Origin: Flavobacteriaceae bacterium UBA1903
Lineage (GTDB): Bacteria; Bacteroidota; Bacteroidia; Flavobacteriales; Flavobacteriaceae
Reading direction: 5' to 3'
NCBI GenBank assembly: GCA_002337605.1
Contig: DDGL01000002.1
Location: 75,841 to 139,840, forward strand
Length of the DNA stretch: 64,000 nt
Made by a program: the position numbers and the translations under genes
Notes under the pieces: model-generated
What the model saw: only the letters and a program-made list of their open reading frames with translations
Database searches by the model: none
Told to the model about the DNA's origin: nothing
In this document: piece by piece, positions 1 through 8,188 of the stretch
Numbering within the stretch: position 1 is the stretch's first letter
Layout of the letters: every line of letters starts with the position of its first letter

Positions 1-791
1 AAAAGTTTTTCTGTGGTTTCGGTCACTTTTTTATGGGACAGATTTTCGGAAAGTTCCTTTTCAGCATAAGGAATAAATTGTTTTTTCAGTTCAGCATCAT
101 TTCCATCAATAATAACTAACCCGTATTCCTTAAAAAGTTCGTTTCCCAGGTAGCGGGTAGCGTCTGCCAGGTTTTTATGTTTTGTATAGGCTTCAGTGAA
201 TAATTGCTGCAAGCGTTTCCCATGTTCGCTTTGACCGAAAGCTTTTTCAACTTCTCTGGCAACTTCAGCCAATCCTTCAGTAGAAAAATCGCCTACTGCC
301 CCACCATCGGGTCTATTCCATACTATCTTTTTATCTTCAAAATTGAAGTAATTTATTTCCTCAAAATCGTGATCTTCGGTTGCCATCCAGTACACGGGAA
401 TAAAATGATGTTCAGGATATTCAGCATTTAATTGTTCTGAAAGATTGATCACTGAAAAAATCTTATATAAAAAATACAAGGGGCCGGTAAAAAGATTCAG
501 CTGGTGTCCGGTTGTAATGGTAAAGGTATTTTCTTCGGATAAGGAGGTAATATTTTTTTGTGTCTCTTCTGAAACTGTAAAACCAGTGTACTGGTGCTGA
601 AGTTGTTCCCTCAGTGAAATTCTTGACTGCAATCGTACTGATACTTTCTTGTCTTTTAACTGGGCTTTAAAGTTTTGTAATTTTGGTAACCTTCCGTAAA
701 AATCTTTCAATTCCGGTTTTTCTGCCAGGTAATCGCACATTAATTGAGAAAAGTAGCCTGTTTCGTTATACGGAATAGTAGATTTTGACAT
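1..791 (-). CDS. bshC: Bacillithiol biosynthesis cysteine-adding enzyme BshC, partial (3' end outside window)
   Basis: BshC adds cysteine to glucosaminyl-malate, the last step of bacillithiol synthesis, in the cytoplasm. The first ~263 residues are visible; family members are about 530 aa, so roughly half is missing off the left edge. It begins MSKSTIPYNETGYFSQLMCD and contains the strongly conserved segment TTGHQLNLFTGPLYFLYKI followed by VYWMATEDHDFEE, both typical of BshC. The ATG at 789-791 is the natural start. A bacilliredoxin-like gene (21485-21880) elsewhere in the window supports use of bacillithiol by this organism. The family call is from remembered motifs and is firm. Confidence 0.93.
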   Translation of the reverse strand, partial: MSKSTIPYNETGYFSQLMCDYLAEKPELKDFYGRLPKLQNFKAQLKDKKVSVRLQSRISLREQLQHQYTGFTVSEETQKNITSLSEENTFTITTGHQLNLFTGPLYFLYKIFSVINLSEQLNAEYPEHHFIPVYWMATEDHDFEEINYFNFEDKKIVWNRPDGGAVGDFSTEGLAEVAREVEKAFGQSEHGKRLQQLFTEAYTKHKNLADATRYLGNELFKEYGLVIIDGNDAELKKQFIPYAEKELSENLSHKKVTETTEKL

Positions 792-953
792 AGCGTTTTT
801 CAGAAGATTTATTCAAAAATACAGGATAATTAAGAATTCAGGATTTTTCAGAAGCAATTTGGCAAAAAATTAGGAGTAGCAAAACAGTTCAAGAAATAAT
901 TTGGAATTTGGAACCTGTCTGTCTTTAAATCTATAAAATTGTCAGTAGGCAGT

Positions 954-982
954 TTTGATAGTTGGAATTTCTATTATCTTTA
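954..982 (+). promoter_or_regulatory. Bacteroidota-type promoter for the M14 peptidase gene
   Basis: TTTG at 954-957 and TATCTTTA at 975-982 fit the Bacteroidota -33/-7 pattern (TTTG, TAnnTTTG) with 17 nt between the elements. The -7 box lies about 25 nt upstream of the ATG at 1007, and this supports that ATG over the upstream in-frame TTG at 962. Confidence 0.5.
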
Positions 983-1006
983 GCCATCAAAATTAAATAC
1001 CCTATA

Positions 1007-3496
1007 ATGTTGAAAAACCTTACGCTCGTTTTCCTGTTTATTTCAATCACACTTAATGCCCAACTAAAATCCCCAGCCGATTTCCTGGGCTACGAAGTGG
1101 GCACACAATTTTCCCGCCACGCAGATGTGGTAACCTATTTTGAACACGTTGCCGCCAATAGCAATATGGTGACTTACGATATCTACGGAAAAACAAACGA
1201 GCGCAGACCACTTACCTATGCAGTGGTTTCTTCCCCGCAAAACATTGCCAACATAGATCAGATTAGAAAAGATAATTTAAAAAATATTGGGTTAGAAAAT
1301 GGCAGTGCGAGTCCGCAAACCGCTATTGTCTGGCTTAGCTATAACGTACACGGAAATGAAGCTTCCAGCACCGAAGCTGCTATGAGCACGCTCTACAAGC
1401 TTATTACCGAAAAACAAGACTGGCTACAAAATACAGTTGTAATTATAGACCCCTGTGTAAACCCAGATGGTCGCGACCGCTACGCCAACTGGTATAACCA
1501 GGTAAAAGCAACCCCTTACAATGCTAAGCAAGCTGCCATAGAACACAACGAACCCTGGCCAGGTGGAAGACCCAATCATTATTTATTTGACCTTAACCGT
1601 GACTGGGCGTGGGCCACACAAGTGGAAACGCAGCAGCGCTTGGAGGTATACAACCAATGGATGCCTCATATTCATGTCGATTTTCACGAGCAGGGAATTA
1701 ATGAACCGTATTACTTTGCGCCAGCTGCAGAGCCTTTTCATGAGATTATTAGTCCGTTTCAGCGTGATTTCCAGACGGAAATTGGTAAAAACCACGCCAA
1801 GTATTTTGATGCAGAAGGCTGGTTGTTTTTTACACGGGAGCGTTTCGATTTACTGTATCCAAGTTATGGAGACACCTACCCCACTTTTATGGGCGCTATT
1901 GGAATGACCTATGAGCAAGCAGGCCACGGAAGAGCTGGGCTAGGGATTAATACCGATGAAGGTTTCGAATTAACTTTAGTAGATCGTGTAGCACACCATA
2001 CAACTACCGGACTTTCAACCGTTGAAATGGGAAGCAAAAATGCAGCTAAACTAAATATAGAGTTTAAGAAGTTTTTTCAAAACGATAACCTCAAATACAA
2101 AAGCTACGTCTTAAAAGGGCATCCCGATAAGCTAGATGCATTAGCTAAGTTATTAGACAAGCACACTATTACCTACGGAATAAAAAGTAGCGGTACTGTA
2201 AATGGTTTTAAGTATACCGATAATAAAAATGGTTCGTTAGATGCCACAAACTCACTTGTTGTAAGTACCAACCAGCCAAAAGGTAAAATGGTAAAGGTAT
2301 TAATGGAACCAAATGCCATTTTAACCGAACCCTTAACGTACGATATTACTGCCTGGAGCATTCCACACGCATATGGATTAGAAGCTGTAGCAACTACAGG
2401 TTTTATTTCAACAGATAAAGAATTGGCAACTTTAAAAACAACAAATGTAGCATCTCCAAATGCAGCAGGCTACCTGGTTTCTTGGAATAGTATGTATGAC
2501 GCACAGTTTCTAGCTGAATTATTACAAGAAGATATACGTGTTCGTTTTTCTGAAAAAGATCTAAAATTTAATGGCAAAGAATTCGCTAAAGGAAGCTTGG
2601 TGATTACAAAAAGTGATAATAGAACCAATAATGATTTCAATAAAAAAGTAGTTGAAATTGCCAACAAACATAACCGACAATTGTATGCTTCTAACACAAG
2701 TTTTGGAGATACCAGAACCGATTTTGGTTCGCCAGACGTTAAGTTAATCAACAACCAACGAATTGCGGTGTTGCGTGGCGAAGGTGTTTCTTCTTTAAAT
2801 TATGGCGCTATCTGGCACTTTTTTGAGCAACAATTAAACTACCCTATCACCTCTATTGATACTGGCGATTTTAGAGCCTCTACCCTCACCAGTTTTGATG
2901 TGTTGGTAATGCCCAGCGGTTGGTACTCCAGCTTAAACGGCAACACACTAGACGATCTAAAAACCTGGGTACAGCGTGGCGGAAAAATCATTGCTATTGG
3001 GAGTGCAATGAACAGTTTTACAGATAAAGATGGTTTTGATCTCAAAAAAAACCCTTCGACAGACTCAGGGACCGAAGATGATGAAGACAAAAAGAGTGAG
3101 GGAAATCTTATCCCTTACGACCAGCGCGAACGTGCCAGTGTAAAAAATTTTATTACCGGTAGCATTTATAAAGTGAAGATAGACCCAAGCCATCCTATGG
3201 CTTTTGGTTATGGCGACGATTATTATAGCCTGAAATTGGGAAGTTCTTCTTTTTCATTTTTAGAAAACGGATACAATGTTGGATATATAGAAACACCTAC
3301 TTCAGTTTCCGGGTTTTCTGGAGAAGCTGCCAAAAATAAATTGACCAACTCACTTGTCTTTGGAGAAGCAAGAATGGGAAGTGGAAGTATTATTTATATG
3401 GTAGACGATGTTATGTTCAGAAGCTTCTGGGAAAATGGAAAACTGTTTTTTGTAAACTCGATTTTCTTTGTTAATAATAATAAGTTTACACTTTAA
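1007..3496 (+). CDS. Exported M14-family zinc carboxypeptidase-like peptidase
   Basis: The 829-residue protein starts at ATG 1007 with a signal peptide (MLKNLTLVFLFISITLNAQ). An earlier in-frame TTG at 962 would put 15 extra residues before the signal and is unlikely. The M14 zinc site is visible as HGNE (H115, E118) and a later His in HVDFHEQG (H227); MTYEQAGHG may carry the catalytic Glu. After the catalytic domain comes a region resembling a class-I glutamine-amidotransferase-like domain (about residues 580-760). It probably degrades peptides in the periplasm or outside the cell. A REP-like repeat core at 3052-3073 is translated in frame as an acidic linker. It looks monocistronic. Confidence 0.9.
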   Translation: MLKNLTLVFLFISITLNAQLKSPADFLGYEVGTQFSRHADVVTYFEHVAANSNMVTYDIYGKTNERRPLTYAVVSSPQNIANIDQIRKDNLKNIGLENGSASPQTAIVWLSYNVHGNEASSTEAAMSTLYKLITEKQDWLQNTVVIIDPCVNPDGRDRYANWYNQVKATPYNAKQAAIEHNEPWPGGRPNHYLFDLNRDWAWATQVETQQRLEVYNQWMPHIHVDFHEQGINEPYYFAPAAEPFHEIISPFQRDFQTEIGKNHAKYFDAEGWLFFTRERFDLLYPSYGDTYPTFMGAIGMTYEQAGHGRAGLGINTDEGFELTLVDRVAHHTTTGLSTVEMGSKNAAKLNIEFKKFFQNDNLKYKSYVLKGHPDKLDALAKLLDKHTITYGIKSSGTVNGFKYTDNKNGSLDATNSLVVSTNQPKGKMVKVLMEPNAILTEPLTYDITAWSIPHAYGLEAVATTGFISTDKELATLKTTNVASPNAAGYLVSWNSMYDAQFLAELLQEDIRVRFSEKDLKFNGKEFAKGSLVITKSDNRTNNDFNKKVVEIANKHNRQLYASNTSFGDTRTDFGSPDVKLINNQRIAVLRGEGVSSLNYGAIWHFFEQQLNYPITSIDTGDFRASTLTSFDVLVMPSGWYSSLNGNTLDDLKTWVQRGGKIIAIGSAMNSFTDKDGFDLKKNPSTDSGTEDDEDKKSEGNLIPYDQRERASVKNFITGSIYKVKIDPSHPMAFGYGDDYYSLKLGSSSFSFLENGYNVGYIETPTSVSGFSGEAAKNKLTNSLVFGEARMGSGSIIYMVDDVMFRSFWENGKLFFVNSIFFVNNNKFTL
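3052..3073. repeat. REP-like palindromic repeat core inside the M14 coding sequence
   Basis: The 22-bp stretch CCCTTCGAC + AGACTCAGGGACC closely matches a dispersed repeat core that I recall from many Bacteroidota genomes (CCTTCGACAGGCTCAGGGACC). Here it is read in frame as NPSTDSGTE within an acidic linker. Related, more decayed copies appear at 33128-33150 and possibly 24811-24836. The assignment rests on recalled repeats and the three local copies. Confidence 0.5.
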
Positions 3497-3552
3497 TACT
3501 AGATGTAATTAAGATTTGGAATCTCATCCTATTTTTTAAAGTAAAGCACTCG

Positions 3553-4098
3553 TTAGACAAAGCGAATCCCATGAGCACCACATATTTTAGTTACTTTTTC
3601 GAAATCTGGTGGACCTGCCGGTAGTTTTGCTAATTCCCTGAACATGACTTCAATTCCAGCAGGGAATGCCGTGGTGATCATTTTTGCCTTTTCGGTTCCC
3701 ACTACTGTCCAGGCGTGTGGTACATTTTTGGGAGCAAAAGCCATATCCCCTGCCTTCAGAATTGTTGCTTCTCCTGCTACCATAATTTCAACCTGTCCTG
3801 CAACTACTCTGAATATTTCATCTTCCAGTGTATGAATATGAGGTGGTATCCCCGTCCCTGGCATCACATTATCAACCCATTCCACCAACTGATTTGCGGT
3901 GTCACTCCCTACCAGTTTATGTGTTTGTATATCGCCAATTACATTGAAGATAGTCCCTTCGTCGTCTTTAACAAATTTAGGTTTTGACTGAGGTTGGTTA
4001 CCACTAGTTTTTGAGTTACTTTGACTTCTCATCACTCCAGGTATAAAGGCTAATGTTAAGCCAAGTCCTGAAGCCTTTAAAAAACGTTTTCTGTCCAT
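3553..4098 (-). CDS. Exported cupin-domain protein
   Basis: A 181-residue single-cupin protein. The start at ATG 4098 gives MDRKRFLKASGLGLTLAFIP, an N-terminal export signal with a Tat-like look (RKRF rather than a perfect RR motif); an upstream ATG at 4131 would only add residues before it. The cupin motif 1 is visible as GIPPHIHTLEDE (two metal-binding His and a Glu), and motif 2 ends GDMAFAPKNVPHAW. Its substrate cannot be told. The neighbouring AraC-type gene on the same strand, upstream, may once have regulated it. Confidence 0.8.
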   Translation of the reverse strand: MDRKRFLKASGLGLTLAFIPGVMRSQSNSKTSGNQPQSKPKFVKDDEGTIFNVIGDIQTHKLVGSDTANQLVEWVDNVMPGTGIPPHIHTLEDEIFRVVAGQVEIMVAGEATILKAGDMAFAPKNVPHAWTVVGTEKAKMITTAFPAGIEVMFRELAKLPAGPPDFEKVTKICGAHGIRFV

Positions 4099-4182
4099 CG
4101 TATAAGTTTTAATGCAATGTATTACATTCACTTAGGTATAGAAATGTGAAAATCACGGTATATTCTTAGAAATTAAGAACTC

Positions 4183-4985
4183 CTACGTTTTTCGGAGTGC
4201 GGAAGGGGTACTACCGGTGTGGGTTTTAAAAAAATAGCTGAAATAATCAGGAGAGGAAAAGCCTAGCTCAAATCCAATTTCCTTTATGGTTTTTGTTGAA
4301 AACTTCAGCTCGCGACGGGATCGCATTAATAGCTGTTCTACAATAATATTTTTTGAACTTACCGATAAGACTTCCTGTACACATTCATTAAGGTATTTTG
4401 GTGAAATAGAAAGAAGGTTAGCATAGTACCCTACCTCATGATGCGCTCTTACATGTTGGTCGACTAAATTTTTAAACCTATAAACAATATTCGCTTTGGA
4501 GTTTGTATCTGTGATTATGGACTTAATATTACATTGACATCACAGTAAATAAAGAAGGTGTTGAGCAAGGATAGGATGGCGTCTTCTTTATGGTTAAGTT
4601 CAGATCCCAGAAGTTCATCGATCATTTCTAAAATTGCCTGAGTTCTTTTTTCTATGCCCGGACTTAGTTTAAATAATGGAATCTCTTCAGCATTGAAAAG
4701 TCGCACTTTATTTATATGCAGGTTGCTCAACGCCGGGTTATCCAGAACCTCACGGGAAAGGTATAAAACATAGCCAGCAAAAGCTGAGATATCTTTTTTA
4801 AGTATTTTCCATTGAAATTTAGGGTCCAGAAAAAAAATAGCATTCGAAATATCGTTGTATAAAACGTGATCAATTTCAATAGCATGAACCTCATCCTTGA
4901 TCCAGCAAACAGCAAAATCTTCGCTATTTCTTTTCACGGTGGTTTCTTTGGTAATTTGCGATATAGATATAGAGTCAGGTTTCAT
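4183..4985 (-). pseudogene. AraC-family transcriptional regulator broken by a frameshift
   Basis: Reading leftward from ATG 4985, frame one encodes a ~150-aa sensor-like N-terminal domain and stops at 4515. The region 4183-4520 in another frame encodes a clear AraC helix-turn-helix: ISPKYLNECVQEV, then IKEIGFELGFSSPDYFSYFF and a terminal GSTPSALRKT. The two parts join if one base is restored between about 4520 and 4545; the span 4183-4985 is 803 nt, i.e. 3n+2. The intact protein would be ~268 aa. This is either a true pseudogene or a sequencing error. It lies upstream of the cupin gene on the same strand. Confidence 0.85.
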
Positions 4986-5099
4986 TTATAAATACTAATA
5001 CTAGGTACATACTTTAAATTAAACAGGATAAGAATTTAAATATACTAAATCCTGTGAATTACGTATGAGTTTTTAACTGAAGCCTAAACTCCCTATAAA

Positions 5100-5597
5100 T
5101 TACTTTTTTGAATCCTCGTTAAACCCACCCAGAATGTAATCCGGGTTTTTCCATTTTTTTAATAAGCTGAACAGCTTTGTTGGAAAGACGTCGCGTTGGT
5201 CTAAAGAAAGTAGTGAAATAGAATTACTCAAATGAACGATACTAAAAGAGTCTTCTGTTCTGCGTAAAATAAATACCGTACGCATTTTATCAAATTCAGG
5301 ATAATTTTCAAAAAAAGGAATATACCATGAGGATATTGTAGCTACAGTTATAATGTCTTTTTCAATTTTCTGAACCCCAATATTCGCTAACTTTATTAAA
5401 AAGGGATTTTCAATTTCCGTAAAATCGTGCTCAAGTGCCTGAGACCATTTCTCTTTCGTATATATTTTTGTAGAAATTCCATCCAAACCAATAAAATCAT
5501 CATCAATAAGATCTAGTACAGCAGGGTTTCTTTCAGAATACAATTTAAAATAAGTCTCAACAAATTCCTTACTTCGTTTATTGTACTCTTTTTCCAT
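5100..5597 (-). CDS. Small NTF2-like/SnoaL-type protein
   Basis: A 165-residue soluble protein with no signal peptide. The pattern (helical start KEFVETYFKLYSERNP, then LDLIDDDFIGLDG and several beta strands, including ITVATISSWYIPF) resembles NTF2/SnoaL-fold proteins, often annotated as DUF4440 or nuclear transport factor 2-like. No catalytic residues can be assigned. It stands alone between the AraC pseudogene and the next small exported protein, all on the minus strand. Function unknown. Confidence 0.6.
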   Translation of the reverse strand: MEKEYNKRSKEFVETYFKLYSERNPAVLDLIDDDFIGLDGISTKIYTKEKWSQALEHDFTEIENPFLIKLANIGVQKIEKDIITVATISSWYIPFFENYPEFDKMRTVFILRRTEDSFSIVHLSNSISLLSLDQRDVFPTKLFSLLKKWKNPDYILGGFNEDSKK

Positions 5598-5795
5598 AAT
5601 TCAATTGTATACGCTTTGTCTCAATGCTAATTCAGAATTAAAGATACAAGTTTATGGTTACTTTTAGAGGAGTGGCTTTATCAAGGTAGCGTCTCTTACC
5701 TATATCTTTTTGTCTCCAGGAACTCAAAATTTGGATAATTTTATTCTTTTTCAGTAAGTTAGCACCAACTAATTTTTCTTGAATTTCAAAAAAAA

Positions 5796-6506
5796 CTATT
5801 CTCTAATACTCCATATTTCATGAATTGGATCTCCCTTACTCGACAAACCTGAGTGGTGCCAATTGCCATCTACAAGTTCATACGTAAATTCTAAGCTAAG
5901 TCCTGCTTTGGAATCGTCTCTTGAAAAGAATTCGATATTCTCGGTATATGCCCCCTCTACAGTAGTATAGGTTCCTCCGCCAGAACCCATAAATTCTTTG
6001 GTCTCTGTATTATAGGCGATCCATTGGAACCGAGTACCTGATAAAATTTTCATTGTTTTTCTTGGTCTGCTGGTATCGCGTTGTTGCGTTTTACCATCTC
6101 TAACCCTGCCAGACATGAGCCAGGCACCTTGTAGTGCTCCTGGTTCGCCAGCATCTATTCTGCTAAATTTTATGTCTTTATCAGTAATTTCAAGACCAGC
6201 ATCTGTAAGAGCTACCTTATAACTAACCTCATCGCCAACACGTTCCGGGGTAGCTGTGTCAAATTCTATTTTTTCTGTCATAAGGTCTCCTTCTAATTTC
6301 CATGACCCGCCATAGGTCTTACTAAACTCTCCTGTAGTTGTATTATAGGTAGTTACTGCATGATAGCCATCTGCAAAAATAGCTACGCTTCTAAGGCGGT
6401 CTTCCTCTTCAGAAGTTTCAAAAGTTTCCCATGCGCCAATAATACCTTGCGCTTTCATGGCACATGATATGCTTATACAAATTAGGAGTATACTAATATT
6501 TTTCAT
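5796..6506 (-). CDS. Exported two-repeat lipocalin-like protein of unknown function
   Basis: A 236-residue protein with a signal peptide (MKNISILLICISISCAMKAQ). The mature part contains two similar halves: GAWETF...YNTTTGEFSKTYGGSW...TEKIEF and GAWLMS...YNTETKEFMGSGGGTY...TENIEFF. This suggests a duplicated ~105-residue beta-rich, lipocalin-like domain. The Cys in the signal region is not in a clear lipobox, so periplasmic location is more likely than lipoprotein. No function can be assigned. Confidence 0.75.
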   Translation of the reverse strand: MKNISILLICISISCAMKAQGIIGAWETFETSEEEDRLRSVAIFADGYHAVTTYNTTTGEFSKTYGGSWKLEGDLMTEKIEFDTATPERVGDEVSYKVALTDAGLEITDKDIKFSRIDAGEPGALQGAWLMSGRVRDGKTQQRDTSRPRKTMKILSGTRFQWIAYNTETKEFMGSGGGTYTTVEGAYTENIEFFSRDDSKAGLSLEFTYELVDGNWHHSGLSSKGDPIHEIWSIRE

Positions 6507-6843
6507 GACTTTTTGTTTTAGAAGTGAACACCAGAATGAAGAGTCCTGTTTTGTTACACACGACCACTTTTACTAATATACTGAAAATTTATTGGATGTT
6601 TTAATTAGAGAAAACCTACTACTGCTTGAAAATAAATATTCCTTTCATAGTGCTTATACCTCTATAAATATGCTGATGTTGTTCTTCGTTCTCCAGATAA
6701 GCGCTATAGATAATTTTTACTTTTTTACTCGTTAACATAAACAATAAAAAGTCGTTTACCTAGTAGTCCAAATAATGGTATTGTATTTTGTATGCGGAAG
6801 CCTCTCCTATACAGTTTTTAATTCCATAAACGTTAAAAGCTCT
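6507..6843. other. Gene-free interval (337 bp)
   Basis: An AT-rich interval between two minus-strand genes. It should carry the promoter of the two-repeat protein (start 6506) and the 3' end of the TlpA gene. I see no open frame, hairpin with a T-run or repeat that stands out. Confidence 0.5.
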
Positions 6844-8073
6844 TTACTCGGCTAGTAATTTGTCTACAAAACTTTCAAACTCCTTTACAAACGCATCGTA
6901 TTTTTCGCCTGTTGCCGGGCCATTGAAACCCGTGTGTATTTTTCGCACTGTTCCGGTTTTATCAATAAAAACAGTAGTTGGGTAACTAAGCACATTACTA
7001 AGCATAGGGAGTTTTTGGTTGGCTTTTTGTTTATCGCTGGAGCCGTATTGCGCTAATAGAATCGGGTATGGCACCCCTACTTTTTCTTTTAAGCGGTTAA
7101 TAGCTGTCATCGCTTTTTCTTTGGTGGGAGCATACTCAAATGCGAGGGAAACAAATTCCAGGTTTTCGTTTTTATTCTTTTTGTAATAGTCTGTGTAGTA
7201 CCGGGTTTCATCCAGACAATTGGGACACCAAGTTCCCATGATCTGTACGATGACTACTTTATTTTTAAATCGGTCATCGGCTAATGAAACTTCCTTTCCA
7301 TTAGTGTCTGGGAAGCTAAACTCTAATTTTTCGTAGCCTTCTCGTAAAAAGGTAAGAGAATCTGCTTTTGGAAGTTCATAAGCTTCATTTTTTTGGGCGG
7401 TAAAGGGTTCTTTCCAATGGTTTCCGGAGTAAAACAAACCCTCTAACAGCGTATCGCCTTGTACTTTGGCTTCAAACAAAAAGGCGTGCGCGCCGTCGAA
7501 CGTGGAAAGACGTAACGTATCGTTTTCCACCGAACCGTCCAGGTACCGATAATCTCCTGTTGTGGTTCTAAACGTTCCCGTTACCTTATGCCCTACTTGT
7601 TTGAAAATGCCTTTGGCTATGTACCTATCTGCTGGGGTATCCGGACTAAAAACAGTTTCCCAACTGCCTGTTACCGTTGCTTTGGGTGCTGCACTTACAG
7701 TAAATCGTTCCTTTCTGCCTTGCGTCATAACAAAAGGTACTGCTCTATTTAAACTGGGTTTTATAAAGTTGCCATAAATGCTGTCCGGTGTAAAGACTCC
7801 CTTAAAGACACCTTCGTAAATAGGATGTGCTATGCTAATAGAGTCGCCTTTTAAAGTAACATCACTAAAGACAACCTCTTCTTCAGCATTCAGTACTGTT
7901 AACCCTTCTTTTTCAGAATACGTAAATAAAAAAGGTAATTCTCTACCATCCATTGTTTCCAATGTTGCACGCCACTCACCCTCTATTGGTTTGCTGATTT
8001 CCCTGTTGCAGGCAAACAACAAATAGAAAACGCCGATAATACTAATAACTCTGACAAGGGAATGTTGAAACAT
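6844..8073 (-). CDS. TlpA-family thiol-disulfide oxidoreductase lipoprotein
   Basis: A 409-residue protein starting at ATG 8073, which places a lipobox (FYLLFAC) directly after the hydrophobic stretch; the longer frame from 8139 is disfavoured. The N-terminal ~230 residues are beta-rich and resemble the accessory domain (DUF4369-like) of Bacteroidota TlpA proteins. The C-terminal thioredoxin domain has the active site TWCPNC (Cys about 283 and 286) and the cis-Pro region YPTTVFIDKTG. It probably reduces disulfides or cytochrome-maturation substrates in the periplasm. It is divergent from pheT, with about 115 bp shared between the two starts. Confidence 0.88.
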   Translation of the reverse strand: MFQHSLVRVISIIGVFYLLFACNREISKPIEGEWRATLETMDGRELPFLFTYSEKEGLTVLNAEEEVVFSDVTLKGDSISIAHPIYEGVFKGVFTPDSIYGNFIKPSLNRAVPFVMTQGRKERFTVSAAPKATVTGSWETVFSPDTPADRYIAKGIFKQVGHKVTGTFRTTTGDYRYLDGSVENDTLRLSTFDGAHAFLFEAKVQGDTLLEGLFYSGNHWKEPFTAQKNEAYELPKADSLTFLREGYEKLEFSFPDTNGKEVSLADDRFKNKVVIVQIMGTWCPNCLDETRYYTDYYKKNKNENLEFVSLAFEYAPTKEKAMTAINRLKEKVGVPYPILLAQYGSSDKQKANQKLPMLSNVLSYPTTVFIDKTGTVRKIHTGFNGPATGEKYDAFVKEFESFVDKLLAE

Positions 8074-8157
8074 GGAATTACAAATTAATGGGATTAAGGT
8101 CCGTAAATTTTCTGAAACTGATTCTATAAAAGTAATCACAAAAAATGGTATAAATGC

Positions 8158-8165
8158 TATCTTTG
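8158..8165 (+). promoter_or_regulatory. -7 box of the pheT promoter
   Basis: TATCTTTG matches TAnnTTTG exactly and lies 24 bp before the pheT ATG (8189). No clear TTTG -33 partner is visible at the usual distance. Confidence 0.4.
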
Positions 8166-8188
8166 CGGTTCGTTAAGAATTTTTTAGG

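Noticed and set aside
204..431. 75-aa plus-strand frame
   Set aside because: It lies antisense within bshC (1-791 minus), whose conserved motifs are clear; it is a shadow.
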